Origin: an uncultured Dysgonomonas sp. | GTDB taxonomy: Bacteria > Bacteroidota > Bacteroidia > Bacteroidales > Dysgonomonadaceae | Assembly: GCF_900079725.1 (NCBI RefSeq) | Contig: NZ_LT599032.1 | Coordinates: 2,378,253-2,442,252 of the forward strand | DNA length: 64,000 nucleotides | Direction: 5' to 3' | Part shown: one piece after another, positions 63,185-64,000 of the stretch | Numbering within the stretch: the first letter of the stretch is position 1 | How the letters are laid out: every line of letters starts with the position of its first letter | Notes under the pieces: model-generated | Seen by the model: only the letters and a program-made list of their open reading frames with translations | Database searches by the model: none | Told to the model about the DNA's origin: nothing | Translations under genes and position numbers: made by a program

Positions 63185-63217
63185 GCCACCAGTAACAGAA
63201 CTATACTGTTAAGTGGC
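63185..63217. other. Two-part hairpin next to a tRNA-end-like sequence
   Basis: GCCAC (63185-63189) and TAACAG (63193-63198) pair with CTGTTA (63206-63211) and GTGGC (63213-63217). Just before it, the complement of CGTGGTGCCACCA resembles a tRNA acceptor end. No complete tRNA is present. The remaining 280 nt to the next gene hold nothing else I can support. Confidence 0.4.
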
Positions 63218-63473
63218 TTATTTTATGAAAGTTATATTTTACAAAAAGAATTGTATCTCCTATTGAGTCACCATGAACTTACTTCAATTTGCTATAGTTT
63301 TCTGATGGTCGGACTCTAAGTACGAAGATAAGCAATATTCAAAAGATACAAACCATTTTACTCAATAATATTTTAAAACTAACTAAACGATATTAATACT
63401 TTCGGAAAAGAAGCCAACAGAAACTAAAACCAATAAACGCTATCTGAAATTTTCGAGTATAAAAGAATATTAT

Positions 63474-63481
63474 TACATTTG
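63474..63481 (+). promoter_or_regulatory. -7 box of the ATPase gene promoter
   Basis: TACATTTG fits TAnnTTTG and lies 17 nt ahead of the ATG. A TTTT stretch about 20 bp upstream could be a weak -33 element. Confidence 0.5.
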
Positions 63482-63498
63482 TGTAAATATTTTCAGCT

Positions 63499-64000
63499 AT
63501 GGAGGATAAATTTTCAGCGTTAGAGAAATTTAATTTTTGGAATGGTAATGTACCTGAACTAGGATTTGCCAGAAAGGATTATACAGACAGGATATTTGAT
63601 TATACTGGTAATAAGCTCGTGAAAGTACTGGTCGGCCAACGTCGTGCCGGAAAAAGCTACATTCTTCGCCAAATAGCAGACAGACTAATAAAGAGTGGAG
63701 TAGATTCCCGGAATATATTTTATATAAATAAAGAATTTATCGATTTTGATTTTATTAATGATTATAGAGAGTTGGAGTCTGTATTGAAATTATATAAGGA
63801 GAAGCTTCGTCCGGAAGAGAAGGTATGGCTATTCATTGATGAGATACAAAATATTGACGGTTGGGAACATTTTGTTAATTCTTATTCTCAGAATTTTACG
63901 GATGTTCACGAGATATTTATAAGTGGTTCCAATTCAAAAATGTTATCCGGAGAACTGGCTACACTTCTCTCAGGGCGCTATGTCAATTTTGAGATATTCC
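63499..64000 (+). CDS. AAA_14/DUF4143-type ATPase, 3' end beyond right edge
   Basis: The first 167 codons of an ATPase start at ATG 63499. The Walker A loop is VGQRRAGKSYI and the Walker B is VWLFIDEIQN, followed by the sensor-like IFISGSNSKM and LSGRYVNFEI. This is the pattern of the AAA_14 family, usually fused to a C-terminal DUF4143 domain and of unknown cellular role, sometimes linked to mobile elements or toxin-like functions. The C-terminal part is outside the window. Coding base composition is A+T-rich, unlike the adhesin block before it. Confidence 0.85.
   Translation, partial: MEDKFSALEKFNFWNGNVPELGFARKDYTDRIFDYTGNKLVKVLVGQRRAGKSYILRQIADRLIKSGVDSRNIFYINKEFIDFDFINDYRELESVLKLYKEKLRPEEKVWLFIDEIQNIDGWEHFVNSYSQNFTDVHEIFISGSNSKMLSGELATLLSGRYVNFEIF

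Noticed and set aside
63178-63195. tRNA or tmRNA gene suggested by the GTGGTGCCACCA sequence
   Set aside because: No T arm, anticodon arm or D arm can be drawn from the flanking bases; at most it is a 3'-end remnant.

Overview
The window reads as chromosomal DNA of a Bacteroidota bacterium, order Bacteroidales. The evidence is two SusC/SusD pairs, two giant hybrid two-component regulators with beta-propeller sensors, many lipoproteins with short lipoboxes, and promoters of the TTTG/TAnnTTTG type. The moderate A+T content and anaerobic enzymes would suit a Dysgonomonas- or Bacteroides-like gut organism. The genus is a guess.

Left part (1-14.3 kb), metabolism. A dapB-lepB pair runs off the left edge. 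It is followed by a split ThrE-type amino-acid transporter, a DUF2284 protein, the anaerobic ribonucleotide reductase nrdDG, the pyruvate formate-lyase operon pflB-pflA-focA, an arginase-fold enzyme and a DbpA-like RNA helicase. Three cobalamin (B12) riboswitches lie within about 4.5 kb. They precede the ThrE pair (minus strand), nrdDG and pflBA-focA. Two oxygen-sensitive glycyl-radical enzyme systems and an amino-acid transporter therefore appear to be switched by B12 supply.

Middle part (14.3-51.7 kb), two adjacent glycan-utilisation loci. Locus 1 (minus strand) holds an IPT/NHL surface lipoprotein, SusC, SusD, a DUF1735-like lipoprotein and a GH43 enzyme. Beyond a 1.4 kb repeat-rich gap lie its probable regulator (HTCS1) and a secreted 678-residue protein of unrecognised family. 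Locus 2 (minus strand) is an alpha-mannan type operon: SusC, SusD, SusE-like, two GH76, GH125, an unexpected GH78 alpha-L-rhamnosidase, and GH92. It is divergent from HTCS2. Both HTCS upstream regions contain direct repeats spaced exactly 21 bp, as expected for AraC-type DNA-binding domains.

Right part (51.9-59.4 kb). A compact, apparently self-regulated module consists of a TetR regulator, a DUF2271-like lipoprotein, ApbE (flavin transferase), a second DUF2271-like lipoprotein and a small outer-membrane barrel. Both lipoproteins carry an ApbE-type flavinylation motif (D-x-x-S/T-G-A-T). One 18-bp motif, TGTGACC-N5-G-N-TACA, occurs four times, before tetR (twice, as a palindrome around the promoter), apbE and the second lipoprotein. 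This looks like a small extracytoplasmic flavoprotein system under its own repressor. After it come an AraC regulator, two small membrane proteins, a GNAT acetyltransferase, a flavodoxin and a methyltransferase.

Right end (59.6-64 kb). A visibly G+C-richer block holds a frameshifted Ig-like adhesin and two shorter tandem genes. Two of these three end in a DUF1566/C-type-lectin-like domain with hypervariable C-termini next to an identical 3' end. The third copy is truncated and fused to unrelated sequence. The pattern resembles targets of diversity-generating retroelements, but no reverse transcriptase or template repeat is visible here. The window ends inside an AAA-type ATPase gene.
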